From Rattus norvegicus (Eukaryota; Chordata; Mammalia; Rodentia; Muridae), in contig NW_026947396.1 of the NCBI RefSeq assembly GCF_036323735.1, positions 1 to 64,000 of the forward strand: a stretch of DNA of 64,000 nucleotides, given 5' to 3'. Position numbers and translations under genes: made by a program. Positions 47,036 to 59,349 of the stretch are shown here, piece after piece. The notes under the pieces were generated by a model. That model was given only the letters and a program-made list of their open reading frames with translations. It made no database searches and was not told the origin of the DNA. Every line of letters begins with the position of its first letter. Positions within the stretch are counted from its first letter, which is position 1.

Positions 47036-50000
47036 TGCCCTGGAATAAAAACACTTTATTCTTCCTCTGTCTGCAATGGAGGGGTCAGAGACATGGCCAT
47101 CTGATGGACCAAGATCTAGAATTGACCTTTTGACTGAGGAGTGTCTCAAACAGTCAGCCTCTGCTGTAGTGTACCTGAAACTGAATCCTTGTGAACAAGA
47201 ATCCATAGAAGATTCTCACTTTGTTTGTGGCTGACCGGAACTTGTTCCTCAAACCTTATTGCATAGCCAATACAACTCTGACCACCAAAAAATCTCCAAG
47301 AACAATGGATTGAGGTCCCTTGGCCAATGAATAAAAATTCCAGCCTGGATCCAAGGCCACTTATCTCAGATTCTCACCAGAAAGGCCAATATCCCTCACA
47401 CCCATACCTGTGCGGCTTATAGTAAGTTTAAATAGGGTTTAGATCCAGTGACTTTGACACAAGATTTCAGAATAAATCTCAGATTGCTGTCAAGTCTGTA
47501 GTGGAGGCCTTGGAGATAAGAATTTTCTTGAGTTCTCTGAAAATATGGAGTCCTGGATTGCTGGGACCATAGTCTTCTATAGAAGGTAATCAGGAATAGT
47601 CCCTTACTTTCAAACTGGTTTAAGACCTTTCTCCTTTCAAAAACATTGGTATTTTTTTTCTGCTCAGGATGACTAGGCCTTAGAGTTACTCATTTGACCA
47701 AATGGTCTCTCAGAACCATCCCTTTTGCTTGGGGCCCATGGAATATTTTACCTCAGACCATGGAGCATTGATCCCTCTGTTGAAGGTTCACTGAAATCCA
47801 AAAGGAGGGAGCAAATCCTGGAATCTCATGCTACTTCCTTGTGTAAGGTCACATGGTATGTTGTGAAGTCATCAGTCTGGTGCTCATTTCTTTTTGGTTG
47901 AATATAGTTTTTAGGAGGCAATCAGGCTTAGGACACCCCCAACTTTTCTTGAATCATGGAATCTATATTCAGTTTCTTGCAGATTCAGCTAAAGATGTGT
48001 ATATGCTAGACTGTGAAGTACCATTAGAAGATGAAGCAATGTAGGACCTCTTGAGCTATTGTAAGCAATTTAATTTTTTCTCAAATACTAGGGGAATTTG
48101 AATACTCAAAACAATTTCCTGTCACAGGGACATCAGCAACTCTTCTTTACTCGGGGGTACTCATCTATTCTTTCTTTGATTAAGGAGGTGTCATATGTTA
48201 TCCCTGAAAGAAAGGTTACTTCATATCATTCTAGTTTGTCCAAAGGAAGTTTAGATATTAATTTAGGGTGAGGAAACCCACACTATTTCTTGATATTATG
48301 GACTGTGCCACAGATATGTTTCCTAATTTTTCCCTGGTTTCTCTGTCAGTTCAAGGTAAACTGGAGGTTCAATTGGGATGCAATGAAGAGCCCCTGACAA
48401 GCATATTCTTCAAAGTAAGATGAATATATTCCACTTTCTTTGAATAAGAAAATCTAGACATACCCTTAAAGTTGAACGTGGCTTAATACAAATTCTTCTG
48501 ATAAAGAACATACAGAGAAGCAAATGAAATGAATTCTCATACAGATGTTTATTTTTTCTTAAGGAAACTTTAAATTAATATCCCCTGACAATGGTTTCTT
48601 CCGAGAATCCACCTCTATCCAGAGAATCTCAGTTCTATTCTTCTAAGAGGTCTTAATGTTTCCTTCTGACCTGGGTGGCCAGGCATACATAAATGTTTGA
48701 AGGAATGGCAGACCACATGGACATGATGTCCTCAGACATGTCAGTGCAAATCTGAGCCCTAACCTACGTTCTGCCTTTAAGGTTTGTAACATAAAATGGA
48801 GCAGTTTCATCTTTGTTGTCGATGATTATCCTGCTGCTTAACAGCTTGAGGAAAAGATAAATCCAGAGATTACCACCCAATATGTAAGAGCAAATTCCCT
48901 AATTTCTGGCAAGCACGCCTCATAGTCCCCAGACACATGGTTATTCTGGACTGTGAAAACAGTTGCACTTGACTCTCTTCTTCCAGTACCCAAGGTAAAC
49001 CTTTGCCTGAAGGATTCTGTGACCTTTTCGCTCTTTCCAGTCCTCCTAAAATGTTCTCTCTGAATATTGGGCCCTTGAATTTCCAACAAAGTAGTTGTAT
49101 ACCTAACTGATCAGACATATTTTCAAAAGTGACTCCTTCTATAATCCAGGGACTCGACTCTACTCCGGTTTGAAGTCCCAGAGTCGAAGTTTGGAATCAG
49201 AGTATATAACCCTTGCAAACTGCAATCAGGCAAATCAATAGAAATGTAATAATTTCAACATTTCTGCTTAGATCTTAACAGCTGAACGAACCAGAAGGAT
49301 TAACCTAGCCAGAAACAATTATCCAAAGCCTTTGGCAGAAGAAATATGTTCCTGTCTTTTCTCTTGCATTAACAGAAATTATGAATATATAAAACTCTGA
49401 ATGAGAATTTGAAACTTATGATTACTGCTGGAAACTTTATCCACTGTATAAGGTACCAGGGACCTTTTCTGTTGACAGAAGTGTGTATGGCACCTATATA
49501 CACTATGCCTGAAGAAATTTCTCTTCATTTTCAATAGTGCTTTAGAGTTTTCCTCTCTTACATGGGGTTCACTTTACCCAGTGTTAACTTACTCCTTCTT
49601 CTTATATTGTAGAGCATGTCAGTACTCGCGAAAGTACAGCATTGCCCTAGATCCTTTATGGTAAAGAGGCTTAAAACCTGCTTGAAGACTTACATGGCCC
49701 TTTTATATTCCTATTCCCATCAAGTGGTGTTGTGTTTTCTCCTTAAAGAGCTGCCAGACCAAGGGAGTGTTATACCACGCATCCTACATGAATGATCATC
49801 TAACATTCCCTGTCTTTCCAGTAGGATTGTGGGTCAATTTTCTACTTCAATCCACCCAGTAGATTTTAGACCCTCAGCTTCTGCAAATGGGGGCTTGGGA
49901 AATCAAATTCTATTGAAAGGGCTCTAAAAATTATTCCCAGTGCACATCAATTGTCTCAGACCTTCTCCCTGTGTACTATGGGAATTTTGGAGTACCTGTG

Positions 50001-51140
50001 GAACTAAAGAATCACTAGAGCTGCCCTTCGTCCTATGCCACAGAACACAGCTATTAAGAAAGTTTGCTTAAAACTAACCTCTTTATTCAAGGTATTCATA
50101 CAACACATATGCAAACAATGGTATCTTATATTTCTCTGCTTCTAAATCCTAGTTCAGAAGACACAAAGCTAAATTGACTCTTATACTATGTGCCTTAAAG
50201 TAGGTCATTAAAATATACACCATTCCTATATTTTATTCACATATGTGTGTAGCTGAACACATCCATGAAGAAACATCACCGCTTCCTGAACCACTTATAC
50301 TGTTGTTGTGACCATTGCCTGGACTAAAAGATATATAGGGTATACATATAGAGAACATACTTAGAAGTTACTGAGATAGAGGCAGAACATTTCTCCAAGA
50401 CCCAGTGTAGCCGATAACCTTCCCCTGCTGACCATGGGTGAAGTGGATACTTCTTTTCTTCAAAATATGACTAGGGACCTCCACATTCTGAACCAATACA
50501 TTCAGGACTTCACTTTTGCTGAAGATCTTCTCAGAACTTCCCATTCTGTGAATCTCTTCTCAGAACTCTACTGTTCTGATATACGTCCTAGACTCATTCC
50601 TCTTTGACGAGGCCCTGAGAACCACCCTGAATGATGATGTGACTCCTTCCCCATCAGTGTGGCCTTGGATCTTTCTCACCTCTTGATGGAGTACACTGCT
50701 TTTGACCAAAGGAAATTCACACATTCCTTTATTCACAAGGTGACATGAGACATGCTTTTCCAAAAAATAGTATGCCATACCTTGTATTCTAAAGCAGTCC
50801 CTCACGAATTTGAATTACCTCACATGGATATACTCTAAATAATAGAAATTCAAGGCTTTTACCTTTTACCATGGTGGATAGAGAAATATGTTCTTCCACT
50901 CGGGTTTGAGGTCCCAGTTCTTATATATAGAATCATTGATTGATGGAATCAATCCAATCACTAGAAATCAAGAGCACCCTTTGTTGCTGCCAATATATGG
51001 ACATATTAAGACAAACTGAATGAGCAAAAGATCCAGAGACAGTCATGCAGGCTGTTTAAAAAAAGGCCTGGGATGTTACCTGCACTTCCCCATATTAAAT
51101 ACAAGATGTAAAATTCCTACCAACTAAAGAAGTATAGAAA

Positions 51141-51629
51141 TTGAACGGCATTGTTGGGGAAAATCCTTTACCAAATCAGGTAATAATGACATTCATGTTT
51201 CACAGGATGTTTCATACTACCAACCCCAACTCCAAGGGTTTTCTAACACATACCTTTGCACAATCAGATCTCAAAGTTTTCTCTTTCTTAAAGGCGTCAA
51301 GATCTTCCTTTTTCCATCAATTACCTAAGTCATTGAACAGAATGTCAGATCTCCCTCTTACAACTGAGCCTACTCTACACATTCCCTGGTTGCCTTATGT
51401 CCTCTCAAGTACTCATATAAAGGAAAGACCCCCAAACTTTGATTATTTGAAAGTGGGCTCAATTCACTTCACTTCTGACGAAAGAGGCCCCATGGTCTCA
51501 TCGAATACCTCTGTAGAAGCCAGAATCAGATTCAATAACATGCCGTTCAATGTAGTACAAAATGGGATCTTCATCCACAAAAACTATAGACATCCAGTTC
51601 CTGGCCAAGGGAGTATTGGTATGGATTGA
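51141..51629 (+). other. Open frame of 162 codons inside the 30-base repeat
   Basis: One of the longest open frames in the window. It shows no recognised domain, signal peptide or membrane helix, and it lies entirely in the repeat field. Its neighbours on both sides carry stops. As at 1402-1866, a repeat length that is a multiple of three explains the openness. A decayed gene for a 10-residue-repeat protein cannot be excluded. Confidence 0.3.
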
Positions 51630-51984
51630 TGCTCACAGAGAAATCTCAGGTTTGGCTCCTATGGGCAAGTCTCATTGATTCCATCTATATTTGTGAGGAG
51701 TTTCAGTTGTAGCCTCTAGCTCTGGATGCCCCAAGAGCATCACTTAATTACAAGGACATCTTATACCTGATTTAACTTCATTTTTCTTAATTGCCAAACT
51801 TGACCAAGATTGCCAGGCAATCATAATTCCAATTTCCCAGTGGGACATCATAAGATTCTTGGTGTAGATCAGAGGGCAGAGTACAGATAGCTAAAATTAA
51901 AATATATGCAACCTTACTACAGAAGGTTGTCAGAAATGCAATTTTTCCATCTCTCATTTATGGATGTGTACACATGTACACTTA

Positions 51985-52211
51985 TAAATATATACATCAT
52001 ATATACATATATACATCACATATATGTATATATGTATATATACATTATATATATATACATCATAGGTATACATATATACATCATATATACATACATATAT
52101 GATATATATACATGTATAAATCTTATATATACATATACATATACATATACATATACGTACACGTACACGTACAGATACACATACACACACACACACACAT
52201 ATGTGTGTGTG

Positions 52212-52242
<31 letters not shown>

Positions 52243-52252
52243 TTGTGTGTGT
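51985..52252. repeat. Compound TA/CA/TG microsatellite
   Basis: TATACA words, then (CA)n, then 'tatgtg' and (TG)n, so the last part is a large inverted repeat. Open frames of Y-I-C-V residues here are artefacts. Confidence 0.95.
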
Positions 52253-54894
52253 ATCAATGGAGCATCACAGTTCAGACAATCACCCTGATAGAAGAGCATG
52301 CTGACTAATGGAAGCTGGAAAGAATAATTGGAAGAAAATTATGCAATACCATATGTTTTCCCACCACCAAAGGTGAGCTAGAATTTTTCCTTCTTCACAG
52401 TTAGGTGACTGGATCTTGGTAATTGGTTAAAAATGGCCAGGCACTTTCTTGTTTAGCAAAGCAGTTCAGGATGACTCCATAAGTTGCAGTTATGAACACA
52501 GGTTACTCAAACTGCACCTATTTCCAAGCCATCTCAAAACCATCCCCTTTAGATGAAGGGAAATCAGCACTTCACTTTGATTGGTAGCCTTCAGGTTTTT
52601 ATTCTTTGACAAATAATACCTTACACCATCCCCTTCTGTCTAAGATCAGTTATAAGAATGACTATAGTTTACTATTGAGATCTCAGAATTTTTTTTTTTT
52701 TGCCCAAGAGGACCAAGATTAAAGAGTCCTTAGAGCATACTCAACCTTCTAATAGGGATGTTTAGATCAAAGGTAACCCTCTAATAGGGAGCTTTAGATC
52801 ATGTCCATCTAATTATGGCCACTAAGAAAATACAGATGTGACCAAAGGCACTTCACTTAATTATGATCTATGTTAGTAAATCGTGAAACTTTCATTATTT
52901 GTCCTATATACCATCCTTCATGCTTATAACCATCGTCGATGATTAGCTTCAAGAGGATTTAGAGAATGAAAATCATGACTGCTGAATAATACTAATGCTT
53001 GGATCCCTGACAGGCCTCCCATGGTGTAACTGAAGATACGATATGTGAAGTAGCCCTAGCTTGCCTGCTCAAGGTAGGCTTGAACACTCCATTATCCTTA
53101 AATAGGTTTGTCACTTTAAGCAGATTCTACGTTTCTTTAATATTCTACTCTTAAACGTCATTACTTTAGATCATCGATTTATGTCCAGTATATATCAAAT
53201 GTACATTCTGTATATAAGAGTGTCCGATATCTGTCTTATAAGACTTACAATTCCTGAAGTCATCTCTGGCACCCAGGTCTCAAACTCCACTTCCACTCAA
53301 AAAGGTCCTCAGCAGCTAACCTATTTGACAAAGAATGATTCTGAACCATGCTACTTTTGATGAAAGATGTCACAAAATTAACACTTAATTGTGTCTCACA
53401 TTCAAAACTTCCTCTAGGAGGGACATCAGAATGATACCTTTTGCTCCAGTTGTTCTCAAATTCACATCTTCTGTCCATGGGGTCTGTAATGTCACCGTTT
53501 CATAGAAGAACTTCAGTGTCTCTCCTTTTCCCTATGGGAGCATCAACACTCCACATCTACTCACAAGTATTTCACCTTTTTTCTCTGTATAGTGGACAAG
53601 AGCACTTTCACCAAAGGCCCACATTGGCCTGAAATATCTTCTTTTGCCCAAGGCGTACTCATGCCTGCACTCTCTTGTGGCCATCATTAGCACTTCTTCT
53701 CTTGATTTTGTGAGCCTGCTATATCCCAACTCTTTAGGATTACATACAAACTTATTTCTGCTACATGTATTCTGAGACATTCCTCCATGGAAGAAAGGGG
53801 TGTTGATCTTTTCTTGTCTGACAAAAGTCTTCAAAGCCCAAAGACAACTGCTGGAATGAAATGCAACCTATAGGACTGATGGAAGAATTGCTACCTGGAC
53901 TTTCAAATGGCATGAAAATATATGGACATTCTAAATACTGAAAAAGAATAGTAAGCTGATCAAGCAATACTGGATCTTCCTCTGCTCCACGAGGTACTAA
54001 CATTTTCTCCAGAATAAAATGTTTTTTCTTATATTTTAGAAGTAGCCAGAGATTTTAAACTTCTAACAAACCGGTATACAATATCTCCTTTGCACATTTT
54101 CTCAGAATTCCCGATGATGTCCACGGTGCAATAACAACTTTTTCCCATGAAGTCTGGTATATTACCTTTTTGATGACTGACACAACAGTCCTACTTCTAT
54201 GCAAGTTCCCTACCTCCACCATCTTACTGAGTAAGATTTAGACTTATACAATTAAGAGGACTCCAGAAGGCCAAGGAATTACGACACATTCCCCATATGC
54301 CAAATCCATTTCCTCTCTAAAATTTCTAAGTTTATTGTCCTGAGAAACACTGTTCTGACGAAGAGATCTCAGAGAAATCTGGACTGAGTTCTCAAACAAG
54401 AGTCTAAAAGCAAGCACAAATCAGACTACTGTCTTCATTGTGTTCCCTTACACAGAGGTGTCCTTTCACATGCAGAGGAATGTGTAGATGGACATATATT
54501 TGAATAAGATACTGAACCTAAGACTACTGCATTAGAGCCTCGTACAAGACTTCTAAGACTGTTGACTGCCTACCATGGATATTCAGGTGTGTATTCTTTA
54601 CTGTGATTTTCAGTTTGGAGTTGCTGAAGTAGTGTGTGGCTGGAATGTTCTATAATTTCCAAGGTATCAATCAACCTTCAACTTCTGCTCAATAGTACTC
54701 CAGACATAAGAGGAAGAGAAGCTATGCACATTCCATAAAGTCCAGGGGATATCCTATTTCACCCTTATACTTTAAAACATCAAAAATCTATCACCTTTTC
54801 CTGGAGGGACAGCAAAAATTCCTCTTCTGCACACAGGGAAATTAGATATTCCTCCACCTATTCAAAGGAATCTGAGGATCCTCTTTTCATTTAT

Positions 54895-57800
54895 ATGATT
54901 TTTTAATTTAAGTTTCAAATATACCATTTCCTGGTTTCCTGTTCATACATCATCTATCTGCTCTCACTCCTTCTTCGATAATGGTGTTCCCATCCACATC
55001 ATCCACCCGTCTAATCTTTCTCACCTTCCTTATATTAAGAGTCCACATTTGGAAGGATTAAGAGCTTTTCCTCCCCTTGTTGCCCAAAAAGGACATCTTG
55101 TGCTACATATACATCTACAGCCATGAGTCAATCCATGTATATACTTTGGGTGATGCTTTACTCCCTGGGGCCTTTCGTTGTTGGGCATTGTTGTCCTATG
55201 AGGTTGCAAGCCCCTTCAGGTCTTTCAACCGCTTCTCTAATTCCTGCAACTGGTGTTCCATTTTCAGATTAATGTTTTGCTGCTAGCATTCAACTATGAA
55301 TTTGACCTGCTCTGGCTGTGTCTCTCAGGGACATCTATATCCAGTTCCAGTCAGCATGCACTTCTTAGCGTCAATAATCTTATATACTTTTGGTGACTGT
55401 ATATATGTATATGAGCCACAGGTGGGGCATGAATTCCTTCAGTCTCTACTTCTACCTTTGCCTCCACATAAACTCCCGTGAATGTTTTTTGTTCCGCCGT
55501 TTAAGAAGGAGTGAAGCTTGCATAATTTGATCATTCTTCTTGAACATCATGTGGTCTGTGGATTATATCTTGCCGAATTCGAACTTTTGGGCTAAAATGC
55601 ACTTATCAGAGAGTGCATACTATGTGTCCTTTTCTGTGATTGGGTTACCTCACTAAGGGTGACGCTTTCTAGGTCAATCCATTTTCTTATGAGTTTCATG
55701 AATTCATTGATTTTAATGTGGAGTAGTAGAACATTGTACAGATGTATCACATTTTATGTATCCATTCATCAGTTGAAGAGCATCTTGATTCTTTCCAGTT
55801 CCTGGCTATTATAAATAATAATGCTGTGAGCATAGTGGAGCATGTGTCTTTGTTGTATGTTGCACCATCTTTTGTGTGTATGCAGAGTACAGGTACAGCT
55901 GGGTCCTCAGTTAGGGCATTATCCAATTTTCTCAGGAAACTTCAGAATGATTTCCAGAGTTATCATACAGGTTTGCAATCCCTCCAATAATGGAGCAGTG
56001 TTCCTCTTTCTCCATAACCTCACCAACATCTGTTGTCACCTGAGTTTTTGAACTTAGCCATTCTGACTGCCGTGAGGTGGAACCTCGGGACTATTTTTAT
56101 TTTTATTTCCTTGATGACTAAGGATGTTGAACATTTCTTGACACACTTCTCAGCTATTTGTTATTCCTTAGTTGAGAATTCTCTGTTTAGCTCTGCACCC
56201 CATTTTTCATAGGATTATTTGGCTCTCTGGTGTCTAACTTCTTGAGTTATTTGTATATTTTGGATATTACCTCTGTATCAGGTGTAGGATTGATAAAGAT
56301 CTTTTCCCAATCATTTGTTTGCTGTTTTCTCCTAATAACAGTGTCCTTTGACTTACAGAATCTTTGCAGTTTTACGAAGTCTCATTTCTGATTCTTGATC
56401 TTACAGTACAAACCAGTGGTGTTTAGTTCAGGAAATTTTTCCCAGTGCCCATGTGATCAAGATTCTTCTCTACTTATAGTTTCAGTTTATTGGGTTTGAT
56501 GTAGAGGTTTTTGATCCACTCAGACTTAAGGTTTGATTAGACCAATAAAAATGAATCGATTTGCATACTTCTACATGCTGCCCTCCACTTGTTGAAAATC
56601 CTAATTTTTTTTTCATTGGATGGTTTTGGCCTCTTTGTCAAATATCAAGTGACCATTGATGTGTGTGTTTGTTTTGGGGTCTTCAATTCTATTCCACTTA
56701 TCAACATTCCTAGATCTGTACAAATACAACTTTTTTTTTGTCATTGATTTTTTTTAATCACTATTGCCCTGTAATACTGCTTGAGGTAAGGAATGGTGAT
56801 TCTCCCAGAGGTTCTTTTATTGTTGAGTACAGCATATGTATGTGGTGCCATCACTTTTATTAAATTCTAAAAAGTCTTTAATCTTTCTTTATTTCTTGCT
56901 TGACAAGTTATCTTTGAGTGGAGCACTGTTCAACTTACAGGTATGTGTGGGCTCGCTGATGTTTTGTGGATATTGAAGATCAGCCTTTGTTTGTCACGGT
57001 TTGATTGGATAAATGGACATATTTCAGTTTTCTTAGATCTGTTGAGGCCTGTTTTGTGACTTGTTATATGATTAGTTTTGGAAAAAATACTATGAGATGC
57101 TGGGAAGAAGGCATATTATTTTATTTTAGGATGAAATATTCTATAAATATATGTAATGTCCATTTTGTTCACAACTTCTGTTAGTTTGTCTAGATCTTTG
57201 TTTAATTTCTATTTCCATGATCTGTCCATTGAAGAGAACGTGGTGTTGAAATCTCCCACTCTTATTATGTGAGGAACATTGGGTGCTTTGAGCTTTAGTA
57301 AGGTATCCTTTAGGAATGCAGTTGCCCATGTATTTGGAGCAAAAATATTTAGGAGTGAGAGTTCCTATTGCTGTGATAATCTTTTGATAAATATGAAATT
57401 TCCTTCCTCACCTGTTTGGAAAACTTTTGGTTGATAATCGATTATATTCCATAGTAGAATGGCAAATCCAGCTTCCGTCTATCAGACCATTTGCTTCAAA
57501 ATTTGTTTTCTAGCCTAATACTCTCAGGTAGTGTCTGTCTTTGTCTCTAAGTTGTGTTTTTTACATGCAACAAAATGCTGGGTACTCTTTATGTATCCAT
57601 TCATTTAGTCTATGTCTTTCTATTGGGGAATTCACTCCACTGTTGTTAAAATATATTAAGGAATAGTGATTGTTGCTTCTGTCATTTTTGTTGTTAGAGG
57701 TAGAATCATGTTTGTGTGTCTCTTTTCTTTTGGTTTCATAGCAAGATTAGTTTGTTGCTTTTTATAGTGTGTAGTCTCCCTCCTTGTGTTAGAGTTTTCT

Positions 57801-58445
57801 ACCTATTATCTTTCGTAGGGCTGGATTTGTAGAAAGATACTGTATAAATTTCGTTCTGTCATGGAATATCTTCGTTATTCCATATGTGTTAATTGAGAAT
57901 TTTCCTGGCAATAGTAGACTGGAATGGCTTTTGTGTTCTTTTATGGTCTAGAGTATATCATTGCAGGATCTTCTGACTTTCATAGTATCTGGTGAGAAAT
58001 ATTGTGTAATTCTCATAGGTCTGACTTTATATGTTACTTGACCTTTTTCCCTTATTGCCTTTAAACTTCTTTCTTTATTTTGTGCATTTAGTGTTTTGAC
58101 TATCATGCGATGTGAGGAATTTCTTTTCTGGTAAGATCTACTTAGAGCTCTTTTGGCTTCTGGCATGTTTTTCGGCATCTCTGTCTTTAGGTTGGGGAAG
58201 ATTTCTTCAAATTTTTTTGAAGATATATACTGGCCCTATAAGTTGGGATTCTTCACTCTCTTTTATACTTCTTATTCTAACACTCGATCTTCTCATTGTG
58301 TCCTTGAGTCCAAACAACAGGTAACTTGGAGCAGAAAAGATAGTCTTATCTCTGCCTTCAAGTGTGTAGGCACTCTTACCAACTGGTTTTCAGCTCTCAG
58401 CACAGCCAGAAAACAAAAAAGTCCTTCAGCTGAATTCTCCTAGTT
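54895..58445 (-). mobile_element. L1 fragment, antisense (3' UTR through much of ORF2)
   Basis: The tail end lies at about 54,895. The 3' UTR is about 54,900-55,500 and includes the reverse complement of the same segment found in each array unit ('ctgtgtctctcagggacatc' at about 55,316). ORF2 in reverse follows to about 58,445 ('agccattctgactgccgtga' at about 56,058). Many stops and frameshifts. The longest piece of an L1 in the window. Confidence 0.9.
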
Positions 58446-58451
58446 CCCTGT

Positions 58452-58515
58452 GTAAATATTGTGTACCTCCTTCAAATGATAAACTCTGAAAGCCTTATTT
58501 TATCCAAAATAGTTT
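58452..58515 (+). repeat. Relic of the 2.3-kb array unit
   Basis: 'tgtgtacctccttcaaatga' followed by 'taaactc' and 'cttattttatccaaaa' matches the array phrase found at about 4015-4040 and 27,585-27,640. It carries the outer-copy wording 'tatccaaaa'. It lies about 29 kb outside the array. Confidence 0.8.
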
Positions 58516-58521
58516 TGGTGC

Positions 58522-58524
<3 letters not shown>

Positions 58525-58573
<49 letters not shown>
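58525..58573. repeat. (TG)n microsatellite
   Basis: About 24 TG units between the array-unit relic and an antisense L1. Confidence 0.95.
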
Positions 58574-58574
<1 letters not shown>

Positions 58575-59290
58575 ACATGTCCAGCAGACTCTGAATGGTC
58601 ATTCCTTCAGTCTCCAAAGAACAATATCTCCCTACCCCTCTTATGGATATTTTATTTACTCTTTCAAGGAAGGAGTGAATCATCAGGATTTTGGTCCTCC
58701 TTCTTGAGTTTTGTGTGGTCTGTGCCTTGTATCATAGTTAACTTGAGCATTTGCACTGATATCCAATTAAAAATGAGTGCATACTTTGTTTTTCTGTAAT
58801 TGAGTAACCACCCTCTGGATGATATTTTCTAGGTGCATCCATTTGCCTATGAATTTCATGAACTCATTATTTTTGATAAATGAATACTAGTCCATTGTGT
58901 AAATATAGGCCATTTTCTGTATCCATTCTTCTCGTGTAGCACATCTGGGTTAATTCCAGTTTCTGGATATTATGAATAAGGCTGCTATGAACATAGTTTA
59001 ACATTTGTCTTTGTTGTATGTTGGAGCATCTTTTGGGTATATGCCCAGGGGAGGTATAGTTGGGTCTTCAGCAAGTGCAATGACCAATTTTTGAGGAAAC
59101 TCAGGTCTGATTTTCAGGGAGGTTGTACCAATTTGCAATCCCAACAACAATGGAGGAGTGTTCCTCTTTCTCCACATCCTTTCCAGCATCTGCTGTCACC
59201 TGAGTCTTTGATCTTAGCCATTCTGACTGATGTGAGATAGAATCACAGGGTTGTTTTGATTTGCATTTCCTTTATGACTAAGTAGGTTAT
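58575..59290 (-). mobile_element. L1 fragment, antisense (3' UTR and ORF2 end)
   Basis: Begins with L1 3' UTR words on the minus strand and runs into the ORF2 C-terminus ('ttggagcatcttttgggtat' at about 59,021; 'tcttagccattctgactgat' at about 59,212). The frame at 58,998-59,189 is a stop-bounded piece of it. Confidence 0.85.
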
Positions 59291-59349
59291 ACATAAACCA
59301 AATCGTTCTAAGATATGATGTTACCCTAACTGTTGTTCTGTATATAGCT

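Larger units (their letters stand above)
47040..54890 (+). repeat. Degenerate 30-base tandem repeat, right field
   Basis: The same period as at 0.7-3.2 kb and the same orientation. In-register examples: 'agatcttctcagaacttccc' at about 50,524 followed by 'atctcttctcagaactctac' 29-30 bases later, and the run near 53,290-53,390. Short in-frame and out-of-frame indels interrupt it throughout. It contains a large compound microsatellite at 51,985-52,252. Parts, such as 47.5-49.3 kb, are so diverged that the period is only weakly visible. Confidence 0.65.
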
